From Bradysia coprophila (lineage: Eukaryota > Arthropoda > Insecta > Diptera > Sciaridae): DNA of 64,000 bases. The notes beneath the pieces are model-generated. The model was not told the DNA's origin. It did no database searches and saw only the letters and a program-made list of their open reading frames with translations. A program made the position numbers and the translations under genes. Below, in pieces: positions 28,601 to 39,927 of this stretch (positions are counted from its first letter, which is position 1; the number at the start of each line of letters is the position of its first letter). The DNA lies in the NCBI RefSeq assembly GCF_014529535.1, contig NC_050738.1, positions 12,726,062-12,790,061 on the forward strand. The letters run 5' to 3'.

Positions 28601-31259
28601 TTGTCGTTCTTCCCACCCAACCATCTAATAACTAGTATCATGAAGGTGTGTTACACAACTGCTTCTAATCTTAAAATGCCAAAGCTTAAGGTCAAGACAT
28701 TGCAGGGTTGAGATTAATTTCAATACTTTGTTATGATCATTGAGTCGCTGGCGACGAAGATACAAAAATCGTTTTCAAAAATATCAAAAATTGTAGTGAC
28801 AAAATTGAGCAAGCATTCGACGAAACTAGATCAACTAGAAAATCATTGCTAAACTAAGTCGTAACCCAGTTAAAAATGACAACAATTTATTAAAAATGCA
28901 GTTTTCTATTCTTATATAAGAAATTCAAACTCATTTTGATGGAAATATCACGAACTTTGACTACCTATCCTAACTCTCAATACTCTCGAACAAATTGAGA
29001 AAAGAAAACCTAACTCGACTAAAAAGTTACTAATTTATTCGAAACCAGTTTTCGGAACATAAGTCAAAAACTCGTCATCGTTGCCTTTATGTACTGGATT
29101 ACCCCATTACCGGCTTGCACTGTACACATGCCAGTACATCGGAACAAAAAAATATCGACTCAAATAACCGCAATTACGTATTGAAGAGTCACACAAGTCA
29201 TGTAATCAATTTCAAATGACAAAATTTCCATTAATTCGGAATAATTGAGATCTCAATCAAGAAAACAACCGTGGATATTGTAATAGGAATCGGAAAATAT
29301 GAATGTTCGTTAATGTTTCTATTTATTTTGTAATCGTCTGCACACGAAATAATTTATGTGTGATTACCGGGCAGCTAGCGTATCACGTTATCGCAGACAT
29401 TGTATTTATTACTGTAAGAGTACTACTAGGTCTCAGACTAAAATATTGTATACGACGAAGCGACGAAAAGATATCAAATAACGAATGCACATCAACGTGA
29501 ACATAAAGAAGGAATTAAACTTTAAAATCCAAATTAAAATTAATGAGTTACGACATTCTATATCAGTTTGGGTGTCTCGTATGTTCTTTTCTCTTTTATG
29601 TGCATGGTGTGTACATACACAAATAATAATGTACTTAGGACTTATGCTTAGCAATTCACTGTTGTACACGAGCATTTTCATTTACTGCGGTGCACATTTC
29701 ACTCACACAGTCACTCACAGTCAACATATTTTTCATTCGAGACATCACAGTACAATCAACATGGTTGAAGAAGCCTGAACAAAAAAAAATTCAACTGAAA
29801 AGTTGCGAGCCAAGGGACGTATGAAATGAATTATGCATGTGAAATGCAACGGAAGGTTTACACATGCGTTGCTATTTAATTGTAAGTTTTATTCACGAAA
29901 AAATAAAAAAAATTAATATTTTATTTCGGTGGACCTTTTACGTCACTTAACTTTAATTGATTTTATTCGTACGGAGCGTCTCTGTTGCATGCATTGCATT
30001 AGACACGAGAAAAAAAAAACACCCGAGACAGCTTTTGTTACATACATTAAGAGGACCTAACGTTATATTGTGGCTGCGAAAGAGAACGGTGTAGTTTTAT
30101 ACTTCGATTTTTAAAAATAATATGGGGTTGGCAAGATACCAGATTTTTTTTAGTAGTCTGGATATAATGTGGGTTTTGGTTCAGTTTTTTTTGTATTATT
30201 TTCATCGTTCATCAGTTGGTGTGTATATAATACCGCGCCACGGACTTCTTGTTTTAATTTTAAAGAGTTTTTCGATAGATCAACAGACAACCGTCTGAGG
30301 ATCCGGCTACGTATTTACATAAAATGCAACCGCAAAATTTATTATCTCTTGAGAACATCACTCACAACGAATTGTGAGAATAACTCGATTATCTCATGAG
30401 AGCACTACCAAGTAGATAATTACATTAGATGGATTGAACTACCTACATTTCTTGCGCGAAAACTTAAATCTTCGTCTGTTTGACATGGGGTTATATTGTC
30501 AATTTGCTCAAACGAGATACAACTCTTTTCTACTTAGCAAACTAAATACAAGATGCTTAACTATTTGTATGCCGTTCATTGCCTGATCTCACAATTTAAA
30601 GCAATCTGTTAACTCATCATTTAAGCTACGAAATTTTTTGATTACAATTCCACCACTCATTTCATATTATACGATAAATTGTACATGAAAAAGCAACCTC
30701 TTATTTGTAGTTCGGTTGGATGGTTAATTTAAAATAAGATCTGATGTACTTTGTGTCTATACACACATCTTTTATATTCGTTGATTCGTGAGGAAGATCA
30801 GATTGAATGATAACTTTAATAAAATAATAGACGAGTCACTACACTCTCTAACTCTATCCGTGTCGTATATACAATTCTGTATAATGGTTCAGTCAAGTTT
30901 AGTATTAAGTTCTTCAAGCAAATACTTTTGGCTTCAAGTTCTGAACTAATTTTTATATTATTCGACAACATTAACCTATTCAATCAACTTGAAACGTCGG
31001 TTCATGTTTAAACATCAGTCCATTGGTGTACAAACCTTGGTGAGGAAGAGGAACATCTTTGAATGATCAAACTACTTCAACTCATATATTTTTAGGATTC
31101 TGTTTCTACTCTACATAAATCGTGATTGGACTCCCTAAAACCAACTAGAACTATGTCAAACGCTCAAAACAGTGAAGATTTTATCATCCCATGCATGTTC
31201 GTTCTCCCATTTATAAAACATAGTCAAATGAATGATGAATGAAAAAGAAAATATTTTAC

Positions 31260-31342
31260 CGTTTAAAGTGATCCCGTATCTTTTCTTCGCAGACAGTTTC
31301 GGGCAAATTTCCAACCCAAAGGTGTCGAGTCTCGCGTACCAT
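31260..31342 (-). CDS. spen: Split ends (Spen) first coding exon, partial gene
   Basis: This exon encodes 28 residues beginning MVRETRHLWVGNLPE and ending DHFKR, then a donor CG|GTAAAA splitting the last codon. The string is the characteristic start of Spen/SHARP family proteins: the first strand and helix of RRM1, with LWVGNLP as the RNP2 motif. Spen proteins are very large nuclear co-repressors with N-terminal RRMs and a C-terminal SPOC domain, acting in Notch, Wnt/EGFR and chromatin-silencing contexts (established for the family). Only this first piece is in the window; the remaining exons should lie left of base 1. The ATG has a good context (CAAAATGG), and human SPEN also begins MVRETRHLWVGNLPE. 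The span is too short for a frame-length test, so the call rests on sequence match alone, but that match is strong. Confidence 0.85.
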
Positions 31343-31420
31343 TTTGCCTGAACTTCTTCATGGAGGCGATTCAGGACGTCCTCCCGAATTGCATATGTGC
31401 TACTTCCGATACATGGTTAC
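31343..31420 (-). promoter_or_regulatory. spen 5' leader with upstream ORFs
   Basis: Upstream of the spen ATG on the minus strand are three further ATGs. One at 31,414 opens a 5-codon frame, one at 31,394 an 8-codon frame, and one at 31,361 a 32-codon frame that overlaps the spen start in another frame and stops inside the same exon. If this DNA is in the mature leader, these would reduce initiation at the main ATG. Where the leader begins, and whether it is spliced, is not visible. Confidence 0.4.
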
Positions 31421-33297
31421 AGCACTAATAACATTGTTGCTTTAAAATGAAATCAAAACCGTTTTTTTTTCCTCTTTTCTTAGAACTACTTTGGATTAAC
31501 GAAACGATTCTTTATTTCACCCCAATTTTCTTTGGTTGGGTTTAGGTTTTCATTTGCACCAAATTTTAATGATTTTTATTTTCTCTCTTTTTCGATTTTC
31601 TTTTAAAGAACTTTTTTTTTGACAAATTTTTTATCACATTCACCAAATTTCCTTAATGGGAAAAATCTATTTTTTCCGCATGTTTCACACCACACCTATT
31701 TTTTTATTCACTTTGCAAATTTTTTTCTCTTTTTTTTATTATTATTTTAAAATGGGACACTATCCTATATCCAGGTAGGTGGTGGCGTTTTTATTTTATT
31801 TTATTTTTCAAATTTTTTTGGATGTGCTCCAAACACTTATACACAATTTCAAATTGAACGAATAAAAAAAAACCAAAAACAAAACACAAACTGTGGAAGA
31901 AAAGAAATTTTGAATTAAAATTTTATTGTGAACTTCAACTACCCCTAAATGGTTGCTGCAAATTCACCACACACAACAATTTTCTTTTATATAATAATAT
32001 ACCAAACAACTCGCACAACATTGACTAAAAACAAATTTTAAATGAAAAATAAATAAACGCAAAATTATAAATCATCAAAAAATATTTCCAATTTGTTGTG
32101 CAGAATATTAAAAAAAAAAAAATTATCCGAGTTGCGTATGAATTAAAAAATACAATGCGTTGTGGTTGATGGATGACTGTAGCTATGAAGCAGGTAGTGT
32201 AGTATTCCTTTTGACGAGTTAATTAATCCATTTTAATTCCAACGTAATCCCAATTTTGATAAAAGAATTATTCGCCGTAACAGAACGGAAAAAAGCGCAC
32301 ACATTTTTAATATATAATTGTTCATAAGACTCGTGATGTTTTAATGTGGTTACAACAAATATGACCGAATGAACGAACAAAAAAAGATATATTTTTTTTT
32401 TATAAATGAAAACAAGAAACTCTGTGAATTTTACCGTGTCGAAAGAAAGAAAAAAACAAACTTTTTTGTATACAGAGGAGCCTATTTTTCAACAATTTTT
32501 TTTTCTTTTAAAATTCTTTTAAACAAACACTTGAACTGTATTTTCCATATAGAAAAACGTTTCTGTAAAATGACGCGTTCTTTTCTCGATGTTAACTCAT
32601 CGCGTTTCACTCGTTAACTGGGAAACGGACGTCAGCGAAAATATACCGAAGTCCAGAGAATAAAAATTGCGATTACACAAGCACAGGGTGTTTCATTTGA
32701 AATGTAATTTTGTCATCGTTGTTCTTTGGATTCGTGACTTAATTGGACAATTCTACAACAATTTAACAAAATTAACTTTTTTCTTAAATTAAATGAATTG
32801 TTGAATGCTTAAAATTCACATTATGACATTGTGACACGTGTAATTAAAACCGTTTTTAATCAACTAATTCAATTGAGCACCCTGTCTTGTATTCGTAACG
32901 TGTAGTGGTCGTATGTGTATGCGTGCAATAAAATCTCTGTTGATGAATAAAGAGCGTATAGAAAAAGAGAAAAGAGAGAAACACACTGGAGAGACACGTC
33001 AGTCATGGTATTCTAGTACCGACAATTACGGTTTATTTTATTTTTTGTTAGGTTACCGGACTGTATTCATGACGTGGAGGCGCAAATACGATGTTCTTAA
33101 TTCGATTCGTTAGAGCCATCAATGTTAAGAAAAGAGTAAGATATGCATGAAATTAATCTTTTTTCAAGTTAATAGTTTATTATGTCCCTAGTTGTCTCAA
33201 TGGGTGAGGGAAGTAAGAAACATTAAAGATCATTTCATGTTACGGTGGTAACCTCACTTAGTTTTGTTCATCCATTTTTGTATGAGATTGATATGTT
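31421..33297. other. Intergenic or spen 5' region, A/T-tract rich
   Basis: The stretch is dominated by oligo(T) and oligo(A) runs (31.46-32.6 kb). It probably holds the spen promoter or noncoding first exon, but I see no convincing TATA box, initiator or splice pair. No coding exon is recognised. Confidence 0.4.
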
Positions 33298-33337
33298 CAA
33301 GGCTGTATACTTTGGGGCCCCAAAGTATACAGCCTTG
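33298..33337. mobile_element. 40-bp perfect palindrome flanked by 8-bp direct repeats
   Basis: Two 20-bp arms, the left one CAAGGCTGTATACTTTGGGG, are perfect inverse complements with no spacer. GATATGTT occurs directly on both sides (33,290-33,297 and 33,338-33,345). An 8-bp target duplication and a YARNG-type end (CAAGG) fit a hAT element reduced to its two terminal repeats. It is non-coding. Confidence 0.7.
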
Positions 33338-33467
33338 GATATGTTAACGCTGATGACACGTCAAACTCGATGACTTTCAATGGGCTTTGTCAAAACTAGT
33401 TTTCTAGCTTATTAGTTCTTTGATGTGCATGTAAGTAAATGTTTTTAAGCTTTCAAAGTCAAGATTT

Positions 33468-33568
33468 AATGCTTGATTTCCTCTTACGCCGTTTATGCTC
33501 CGTTTACATTTTAAACAATAAAAAAGAGGCGTGGTTTAGCTAAACGGAGTAAGAGGAAATTAAGCATA
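33468..33568. repeat. 101-bp imperfect palindromic element
   Basis: The left arm AATGCTTGATTTCCTCTTAC and the right arm GTAAGAGGAAATTAAGCATA are inverted copies extending about 28 bp inward with few mismatches. The left arm ends in a partial tandem duplication of its CCGTTTA tip. It looks like a small foldback MITE. Confidence 0.5.
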
Positions 33569-34271
33569 ACGATTAGAAATTGACTCCTTATAAGATTTGG
33601 TTGATTAATCTCGACAAGAATTTCACTCTATTGCTATCTATTTGCTAAAAGTTTCGCCGACTCTACGACGTAGAACATGCATTTGAATGACAACTGAGCT
33701 TGTAATAAAAATAAATTTGTTTAAATCCACGCGAACGTTGGGAGCACGCCTGATTCTCTCCATCAAAAACACATATATGTGTTCTATCTCTATCTCGTAG
33801 AGTTGGTGTGTCAGCTGCCTTTATCTGGTCAGTCTGGCCGTATTACCTAAAACAACGCGTCAAAAATGGCAACCAATTCAAAAAAAAGATTAAATCCGAC
33901 TGTAAACGCGAGCACTGACAGCTACACTGTCATCCGCAGAAAACGCTACCCTCAACTCAAAATTGAAATTATTTTCACTGCAAATATGCATAAACAAGTA
34001 ACAGTAATAAGATTTGCATGTTTCTAGCACACTTTCGACGCCTTCACCATTTAAAATCCATTACATAACTCGAAATATTATTGAAAAGTTTTTTTTGTGG
34101 GTTTATTGACATAGGCTACGTCTCAAATCAGCAAAACTCACAATAAAAGTCTACTTTTTATCTTTAACTTTATTATTCATGCAAATATAGCATGGATCTT
34201 GTTTCACCACTTGTCAGCAAATTTTCTTCAGCTGAATACGTTTCTTCCAAGGCCGTTCAAAATGTCAATCG

Positions 34272-34361
34272 TCATCCACAGAGAAGCCAACACAACCTCA
34301 CTTTGAAGTTTTAACAAACAAATTTATTTAAGTTGCGGTTACGTTTGCTTCTGTGAATGGC
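34272..34361. repeat. Imperfect palindromic element
   Basis: CACAGAGAAGCCAACACAACC on the left pairs with GGTTACGTTTGCTTCTGTGA on the right, separated by about 45 bp of AT-rich sequence. No target duplication was identified. Confidence 0.35.
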
Positions 34362-34399
34362 GGTCGGTTGTTTTCGGCCTGTCAAAATTCGTTTTTACC

Positions 34400-34595
34400 G
34401 TACGATGGTAAACCAGTTAAATTTAATTGGTCTCGGGGTCAGCTGTCAAATATTCATCAATGAAAAAAGAAATTGAGAGTTAAGCCCAGTTTAAATTTGT
34501 ATGTGATTTCTCTCATTTTGACGTGTGACCAGTTTAACAAAGTGGTCAAAAATCGCTCTCCTTAAACACTGTATATGGCTCTTTTATAGTTTTCA
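34400..34595. repeat. Diverged copy of the AACTGG/CCAGTT repeat family
   Basis: Contains AAACCAGTTAAATTTAATTGGTC, GTCAAATATTC, CCAGTTTAAATTTGTATGTG and a terminal TTAAACACTGTATATGG, all resembling parts of the better preserved copies at 40.5-40.9 and 45.2-45.4 kb. It is decayed, so its limits are approximate. Confidence 0.35.
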
Positions 34596-36191
34596 GGGTT
34601 AAAATTCACGAAAAACCGTATTCTGCTATGAAAACAAGGATGACGCTTTTGTAGTTTTCAGGGTAAACTAATACGGCGTCCCTTGCCCTATAACAATTTA
34701 TTGCAAAGAGCAGTAATAGAAGGAAACAGTTTAATTATTGAATTTATTCTTGTATTCTGTAAAGAATGGATAATAAGGATAATAGTGAATTTAATTTTGT
34801 AGAAAATGTGTCCACTGCTTTAGGAAACCAGTGCAGTACCAGAATAGATTGGTACATTATGTTATACGTTTGGAAATGTCAATGTGTCATGTGGGTCATG
34901 TGTCATTCGTCACTAGCACAAAATAAATGGGATTTAAATCTTAAATGGATTTCAGCGTTGATCGTAGAATCATGTTTTTGTGACGAAAATTGTTTGCATT
35001 ATTAGATCTTCCATTCACTAGTAATATTGAATTCGGTGTGCCTTGACTGTTTATACAATATTCAGCTGAGGAAATAGTGAATTAAATCACCAGCTGCTTG
35101 GTAAGAAGTCCATAAACATTTTGATTGTCAGACAACGAGATCCACTGATCTTAAGTATTTTGTTTGAAAACAAATAATCATTTTGCGATGTTTGAAATTG
35201 GATGTGTCATAGTCAGCTAATTAGATGTCATTATTTACGTTCGGGAAAATTTTTTATTATCATTATCATCAATAGACTCTGTACAGTGAACAGTTTTGTT
35301 GTGGTTAAAATACCCTTTTCCGCTGCGATGTGACTCATTTGTTCATAGAGGTCAAACAATTTTTTTTTTCATTTTTCGTTGCAATTCTGCTTCTTGTCCA
35401 CAAAAGCAAAATGTTATCGCATTATGCATACTAGAGAATATGGACTTGCGATTCAGTGAACACTAAGACCTTCATAAATTAAGCTACGGTCACTCAACCA
35501 CTTGATACTTGTTTTGTAAAAGTCATATCGGTCTGTAAATATATAAATTTTGTGTTTAACAAGTGACGCGATAACAGTTGGTTCATTAGATTGTTACCAT
35601 TTTCAGTCAAGTGGCTTTTGTGAAATCTTAAAACCAAGAGCTATTTGTAAAGAATCTTATCATTACGTTCAGCTGCAAGTGATGAGATAAACCCTTTCTG
35701 CTAGTGATCATAAATTCAAATCTGGACAAGTGGTCATTCCATGTGAGGTTTTCTTGTTGGACTTTTTTCGTCGGCTAAATTTGCTTGACGGTTTGTGTTT
35801 TGCTACAATTTGACAGTGAGACTTCATTATATATATTAACTGAGAAGTGACTCAACGACCCAAGTAATTTTGGCAAATTTGTTTTGCTATATCGTCCTAA
35901 TAACGACCTTTAACTCTAACTGGAATATACATCCTGGTTCACAAGATTTTTTTCTTTCTTTTCGTTCTTCGAAATGTAGCCTTGACTTTGTAACAAATAC
36001 CAACCAAACTCAACATTTATTTTTAAATGGAACTAATCCATTACCTATGGGCTTATCTAATCAATTTGAATAAATTGATTTCAGCTAGCCAATAATGATC
36101 AGTGGAAGGATAAAGAGCGGCAAGAAGTATTGAATAACAAACCATCGAAGCAAGTAGCCGTGTGTACATTAGTCGACCGAATTAGAAAAAA
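34596..36191. other. Intergenic region upstream of the CD36-like gene
   Basis: Short AT-rich frames here (34,766-35,005 and 35,870-36,073) resemble nothing known. A possible acceptor (GATTTCAG) ends at about 36,085, so 36,086-36,191 may be a spliced 5' leader of the receptor gene. It would contain a short upstream frame starting at 36,094. No promoter motif is clear. Confidence 0.35.
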
Positions 36192-38098
36192 ATGTGCAAG
36201 TGCTGCAGTACCGCTCAGAAGCAGTACTGGGTGTTTGGTTGTGGTGTTTTTTTGCTTCTACTTGCACTTATAGTTGGACTATTATGGCCGACACTAGCGT
36301 GGAACATTTTGTACTCGGTAGGACTGTCTTAAACACATTGATCTGTAGAATTTTTACCTAATTTTTCTCTTTCGTTTAAAATTTAGCAATTGAGACTCGG
36401 TGATGGTTCACCAAACTATGACAATTGGATCGAAACGCCACTTCCCATGTACATGGGTAATATTTGTGAAACACACGCGAAAATAAGTGCGACGACAAGT
36501 AACTTGACATAATTTCAGAAATTACAATGTTCAACTGGACCAATACGCATGAAGTGCATAATCCAGACGTTAAGCCGTTATTGGTTGAATGCGGTCCATA
36601 TGTGTTCCTTGAAAATCACAAACGTACGAATGTAACTTGGAATGAAAACGGTACGGTCACATACAATCAAATTCGAACGTGGCAATTTGTGCCGGACTTA
36701 TCGAATGGAACATTGGATGATGAGATAACAACATTGAATATGATCTCAGCTGTAAGTTATCTCCACTTGTGCCACTCGGATTCGATTTGAATATATTTCA
36801 CCTTTACAGTCCGTTGCGTACGCCGTACGAAATGATGGTCCGCTGATAAAATTGGGAGTGAATGTCATACTAAACACTCTCGGTGGAAGTTTGTTTGTCA
36901 CGGAAAAAGTTGGCGAATTTTTGTACGACGGCTACCACGATCCGCTGCTGGATTATTTGAAATCAACGAATTCAACCGTTTTTAACATACCATTCGATAG
37001 ATTCGGATGGTTCGTGGATCGAAACAATTCATGGAGTTATGACGGAACGTTTAATATGAACACCGGAGAGAATGACATGACCAAAATGGGCATGTTGAAC
37101 GAGTGGAATTATCACAGCAAGACCGATTTTTACTCCGGTGGTTGCTCGGCAATCAATGGAACAACGGGCGAACTGTGGCCGCCTAAGATAAATTCCGATG
37201 GAGATCTGACTCTCTTTGTATCTGACATCTGTCGATCGGTGAGTCTTGCCCCGACCTCGGAAACAATCGAAAGACATGGCGTCACTGCATCGAAATGGAT
37301 TGGAGATTATCGAGTGTTCGACAATGGCGTCAACTACCCGCCGAATGAATGCTTTTGCACTGCTGACGAAACAGAATGCCCGGATTTAGCGCCAGGACTT
37401 TATAACGTATCGGACTGTAGATTCGGTGCACCTGTCTTCATTTCGTATCCACATTTCTATTTGGCCGATCCCAGCTACGTCGAAGCTATAGACGGATTGA
37501 ATCCATCTAAAGAGGAACATGAATTTGCAATGTCTTTGCAAGCTGATACTGGGTGAGTAAATGATGATTTGTAACGAGCATCGAGTGTCCAGATTACCTA
37601 GAGCGACGCAAAACGAAATTATTTCTTCGTCTTTATCTCTTCTTTCAGTATTCCTGTCGAAGTGAATGCCAGAATGCAGCTCAATGTTTTATTGCAACCA
37701 GTTACTGGTTTAGCGTAAGTTCGGACATTATTTTCAACAACAAAATGGAACGATGGAGTAATTTTGCTCATAAATTTCAGCTTGTACACAAACGTGCCGC
37801 ATATCATGGTGCCTATGTTCTGGTTTACGCAGAGAGTTGAGTTGGACGAAACGTTGGCGGGAAGGGCTCGGGTAATAAAAAATATTCCGTTTCGTTTTTA
37901 GTCCTTCATCTGATTAATTTTTGTATTACATTCGTTCAGCTAGCGGTAATGTTGCCATCAGTTGGTGTGTACGCATCGTACGGAATTCTTGGTCTCGGCG
38001 CCATACTCCTGATTGTTGGCATTACGTTAACGTTAACAAACAAATGGAATTCACACACACGATTCCAGAACGAAAGTGACAATGAATTGGAAACGTAA
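36192..38098 (+). CDS. CD36-family class B scavenger receptor, croquemort-like
   Basis: Seven exons: 36192-36317, 36387-36456, 36519-36751, 36810-37552, 37649-37714, 37781-37871, 37940-38098; 1,488 nt, 495 residues, the usual CD36 length. The product starts MCKCCS, has a membrane helix at about 14-40, a large extracellular loop and a second helix near 447-473 with a short cytosolic tail. Family marks include LVECGPYVF, RTW.F, NGT, FDRFGWFVDRN, the INGTTG.LWPP segment, six loop cysteines in the usual arrangement (GGC, DIC, ECFC, EC, DCRFG), FYLADPSYV and MVPMFWF near the end. Many N-glycosylation sequons are present. CD36 proteins bind lipids, lipoproteins and apoptotic or microbial ligands. 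The Cys-rich MCKCCS start and loop sequence suggest the croquemort branch (haemocyte engulfment), but other insect CD36 branches cannot be excluded without a tree. Confidence 0.93.
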
Positions 38099-38591
38099 TC
38101 AGATGCCGGGGAAAATATAGAAATAGATATGAGTCGGCTGAGGTGTTACAGTCAGTCAGTCAACTTTTTTTTTTTATTATTCAGTTACCAAAAAATCATT
38201 TAGTCATCAGGGAGACCTCAACGTATAATTATTGTAACTCTATGTCAATACCACCAGAAATAATCATGGCCTTACAAGGAAGTCGATACTAGGTTGACCA
38301 TATCATATTTTACGGGATTATTATTGTCATATCGTAACCGTTTACATAATTTTAAGATTCATTTCCTTGAAACAGTTTTTAATACCGAAGTGCCAAAAAA
38401 GTCAAAAATGTTAGTCTAAGCGAGAAACTATGTTGAGATATGATTGTATACCGGACGTTGTATAGCTTGTGTCTATATTTTGAACGATTTTTTGTTTGGT
38501 TATTGTAAGAGATGAGATTTGAACAAATTATATTGAATATTAAGCAATTCCATTGAATATTTTACGCAAAATTAAAAAAAGTATTTTTACC

Positions 38592-38597
38592 AATAAA
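38592..38597 (+). terminator. AATAAA, likely poly(A) signal of the CD36-like gene
   Basis: First AATAAA noted after the CD36-like stop codon, 494 nt downstream. It sits 11 bp from the opposite-strand signal of mRpL10, so the two transcripts would end tail to tail with little or no space between them. Confidence 0.4.
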
Positions 38598-38607
38598 ACA
38601 AAAACTT

Positions 38608-38613
38608 TTTATT
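38608..38613 (-). terminator. AATAAA, likely poly(A) signal of mRpL10
   Basis: On the minus strand AATAAA lies about 28 nt after the mRpL10 stop codon, giving a very short 3' UTR. Confidence 0.5.
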
Positions 38614-38640
38614 TCTATCAGTGCCACAAGTCTACCAATT

Positions 38641-39438
38641 TTATGTACTCTCAACACTGTCACTGTTTTTCGCTCCATCGTCTTCAGTGTCCTTCGGTTT
38701 GGCATGCAAATCCAACAAATTGCACAAATTGGTTTGATGCGCCTGTAAATTACTGACCAAACCAGACCCAACACTATTCAACACTCCAACGAATTGGGCT
38801 CGGGCTGTGGTCAGATCCGGCAATTTCGACAATTTGACCAATTCATTTTTGCTGAGCAACTGATTTTCAACGATACCAGCGAGCAATATTAGTTGCGGTG
38901 CCTTTCGGATGATTTTCAACAGTTGACCAACGTTTGCCTCCTCGCAGAACACAATGCAATTCTTCGAACCGAACAGTGGCAATATCGTTTCGTACGGACT
39001 TCCAACAACGGCTTTTTCCATGATCGCTTTGCCATACGCCTTCAAATGCATATTTTGCCGATGCAGATCCACGGTTATCTTAAACATATCGTCCGCATTG
39101 ATGGAATTTACGTGAAATATCGCCACCATTTTCGATTCATTCAGCCTTTTAAACACTTCCTTGGCAATGATTACTTCGTACGGATTGACCACTTTTTCCC
39201 TTGCGCCCACAAATTGTTTCTGAAGACGTCTTTGATAGCACTCCTGTGTAAGTGTTGGACGGGGTATAATTGGTTCTGTGACGACATTAAACAGGGCACG
39301 ATCGTAGTGTGGTGCCCGCGGTCGTTGAATATTTATTTTGCCTCGATAGCATTGTTGTGTTGTGCTGATAGCTTTTACATTCGGGCCATATTTTGAGCAC
39401 TGTTTCGCCAAAACGTTGGTCGAGCGATTTAACAACAT
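38641..39438 (-). CDS. mRpL10: Mitochondrial ribosomal protein L10 (uL10m)
   Basis: An uninterrupted frame of 265 residues. I start it at the first ATG in frame (39,438, MLLNRSTNVLAKQ), because the open frame upstream reaches only a TTG. The N-terminus is basic and hydroxyl-rich, as expected of a mitochondrial presequence. The region from about residue 85 onward (YEVIIAKEVFKRLNESKMVA, then a central FGSKNCIVFCEE and the C-terminal KLSKLPDLTTARAQFVGVLN) matches the uL10 fold that anchors the L7/L12 stalk on the large subunit, in the form seen in animal mRpL10. The last 25 residues are charged and Asp/Glu/Lys-rich. It is convergent with the CD36-like gene. Confidence is high for the family, slightly lower for the exact start. 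Confidence 0.88.
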   Translation of the reverse strand: MLLNRSTNVLAKQCSKYGPNVKAISTTQQCYRGKINIQRPRAPHYDRALFNVVTEPIIPRPTLTQECYQRRLQKQFVGAREKVVNPYEVIIAKEVFKRLNESKMVAIFHVNSINADDMFKITVDLHRQNMHLKAYGKAIMEKAVVGSPYETILPLFGSKNCIVFCEEANVGQLLKIIRKAPQLILLAGIVENQLLSKNELVKLSKLPDLTTARAQFVGVLNSVGSGLVSNLQAHQTNLCNLLDLHAKPKDTEDDGAKNSDSVEST

Positions 39439-39719
39439 TTTTGGCTGGATGTTTCGCTGCAATTTTTATTAAACCGGGCAAAGAGTTGATGTCGCCAATT
39501 CGAGTTTCAGGCAAAATTTGACACAAATTGCTGCTTTCAGGTTAACTTTATTTTTGACATATTTGACAGACCGAGAAGGCAGCTCTCGCTACAGTGCACG
39601 GTGTGTTCATTCTACTCTCAAATAAGTTTTTAAATTGAGCGCGCGAATGTCTGCAAAATTTACATCACATCACTCTTCTAATACTAATACTATAATATAG
39701 ACTGACTAAAGCGGGAAGT
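39439..39719. other. mRpL10 upstream region
   Basis: Short intergenic stretch upstream of mRpL10, probably holding its promoter. No TATA box is obvious. A MITE begins near 39.72 kb. Confidence 0.4.
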
Positions 39720-39885
39720 CCGAAGAACAGTTAATTATAACTTGCCTTGCGGGACTTGTCACTGCATTTTTACATTTTGACACATCCTGCAAGACAAGTT
39801 CAAATAAGTGTTCTGAATTATATTTCCTTCTCTCTCGTCACGAACGGACCACTTATCTCACTGATAGTACCATTTGCTATTCGTT
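39720..39885. mobile_element. Palindromic MITE, CTTGCCTTG/GACTTGTCA family
   Basis: The arm GAACAGTTAATTATAACTTG...GACTTGTCA is repeated inverted as TGACACATCCTGCAAGACAAGTTC..GTGTTC, and the outer TGAATTATATTTCCTTCTCTCTCGTCAC segment matches the copy at 45.90-46.08 kb. Same family as modules at 45.1 and 45.2 kb. Boundaries approximate. Confidence 0.5.
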
Positions 39886-39927
39886 GCATTGAAATTCGTT
39901 TTTTCATACCTACAACCTACTCCGTCC

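Larger units (their letters stand above)
1..31259 (-). other. Probable first coding intron of spen; no recognisable exons
   Basis: No open frame in this stretch resembles a known protein, and all frames are short (114 residues or fewer) and AT-biased. The exon at 31,260-31,342 on the minus strand ends in a good splice donor (CG|GTAAAA) after the first part of the Spen RRM1. I looked by eye for the expected continuation of RRM1 on the minus strand and did not find it, so the acceptor is probably beyond base 1. The stretch contains poly(A/T) runs, TG/CA and TA microsatellites, a DRE-like cluster near 2.1 kb, a 39-nt poly(T) tract at 6.07 kb, a hAT-like element at 18.7-19.3 kb and a mariner-like MITE at 25.5 kb. 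Calling it an intron is inference; intergenic DNA with unrecognised noncoding genes is the alternative. Confidence 0.55.

Noticed and set aside
465-31200. Many 60-114-codon open frames across the left 31 kb
   Set aside because: They are AT-biased, often overlap on opposite strands, and many begin at non-ATG codons. None shows a domain, signal peptide with context, or splice partners.
33298-33337. Transcription terminator hairpin
   Set aside because: No gene ends nearby, there is no adjacent T tract of terminator type, and the 8-bp flanking duplication points to a transposon.
35870-36073. 67-codon frame upstream of the CD36-like gene
   Set aside because: It starts at TTG, has no family resemblance and ends before the likely leader acceptor. 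It does not join in frame to the receptor.
38893-39396. 167-codon frame on the plus strand
   Set aside because: It is the antisense shadow of mRpL10.
39439-39462. Eight extra N-terminal codons for mRpL10
   Set aside because: The open frame extends to 39,462 but that codon is TTG. The first ATG is at 39,438 and gives a good mitochondrial presequence.
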